Positions 18,158 through 18,309 of a stretch of 18,309 nucleotides of DNA are shown one piece after another (positions within the stretch are counted from its first letter, which is position 1; every line of letters starts with the position of its first letter). Below the pieces are notes generated by a model. That model was not told where the DNA came from, ran no database searches, and saw only the letters and a program-made list of their open reading frames with translations. Location: positions 1 to 18,309 of the forward strand of contig CALYQY010000046.1 of NCBI GenBank assembly GCA_945291235.1. Direction: 5' to 3'. Both the position numbers and the translations under genes were made by a program. The stretch comes from an uncultured Gilliamella sp. (GTDB taxonomy: Bacteria > Pseudomonadota > Gammaproteobacteria > Enterobacterales > Enterobacteriaceae).

Positions 18158-18309
18158 TCAAAAATGCTGTGATTGATCTGTGATTCGCTTTAAATGTTCT
18201 GAAATCTCTTTTTGTGTTTTTAGTGTCCTAATTTGACTGAGTAAGTCTGATGCAGGCGCATAGTATTGCCGAAAATAAGCAAGCCACTGTTTAATGCGAG
18301 CTGAGTGAT
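18158..18309 (-). CDS. dusC: tRNA-dihydrouridine synthase, DusC-like, 3' end only
   Basis: The last 49 codons of a gene that continues beyond the window. The visible residues begin HSARIKQWLAYFRQYYAPAS and end TDQSQHF. The element R-I/V-K-Q-W-L-x-Y-x-R followed by the S/A..LL..IR.L..Q.EI helix is, from memory, the C-terminal helical domain of DusC, the flavin enzyme that reduces uridine 16 in tRNA. No active-site residue is visible, so the assignment rests on this tail alone; another Dus paralogue is less likely because the RVKQWL motif is typical of DusC. Confidence 0.75.
   Translation of the reverse strand, partial: HSARIKQWLAYFRQYYAPASDLLSQIRTLKTQKEISEHLKRITDQSQHF

Overview
This AT-rich window carries standard bacterial housekeeping genes. 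Nearly all of them are on the minus strand. The proteins follow the Escherichia coli / Pasteurellales versions closely in length, motif order and catalytic residues, and CRP is almost residue-for-residue the enterobacterial protein. I infer a gammaproteobacterium in the Enterobacterales-Pasteurellales-Orbales group. The low GC and reshuffled gene order would suit an Orbaceae gut symbiont (Gilliamella/Frischella type), but that placement is a guess from impression, not from a search.

Layout from left to right: the 3' part of priA (plus strand, replication restart helicase, cut by the window edge) converges on a small secreted helix-hairpin-helix (ComEA/YbaV-like) gene. Next come ppiD, lon, clpX, clpP and tig (all minus strand). 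This is the classic trigger factor / ClpXP / Lon / PpiD protein quality-control cluster, but without the hupB gene that sits between lon and ppiD in E. coli. It is joined directly to the envelope-biogenesis operon uppS-cdsA-rseP-bamA-skp-lpxD, again all minus strand, transcribed towards tig. The usual continuation fabZ-lpxA-lpxB is absent after lpxD, and the usual frr-dxr is absent before uppS; crp lies there instead. After a 357-base AT-rich intergenic region the window ends in the 3' end of a dusC-like tRNA-dihydrouridine synthase gene, also minus strand.

Working together: UppS makes the lipid carrier for peptidoglycan and O-antigen, CdsA makes CDP-diacylglycerol for phospholipids, and LpxD acts in lipid A synthesis. 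BamA and Skp fold outer-membrane proteins, and RseP relays envelope stress to sigma-E. The second block holds folding factors (Tig, PpiD) and ATP-dependent proteases (ClpXP, Lon). Visible regulation includes a very good sigma-32 type promoter before lon, a sigma-70 type promoter for tig embedded in the end of lpxD and its terminator, an extended -10 promoter before ppiD, and strong hairpins at several gene junctions.

I found no mobile element, CRISPR array, rRNA/tRNA gene or obvious new multi-gene system. The points most worth a second look are a related hairpin in the leaders of both tig and clpP, the tig promoter placed in the loop of the lpxD terminator, the operon-fusion junctions, and a possible gene remnant (acpH-like) just downstream of dusC.
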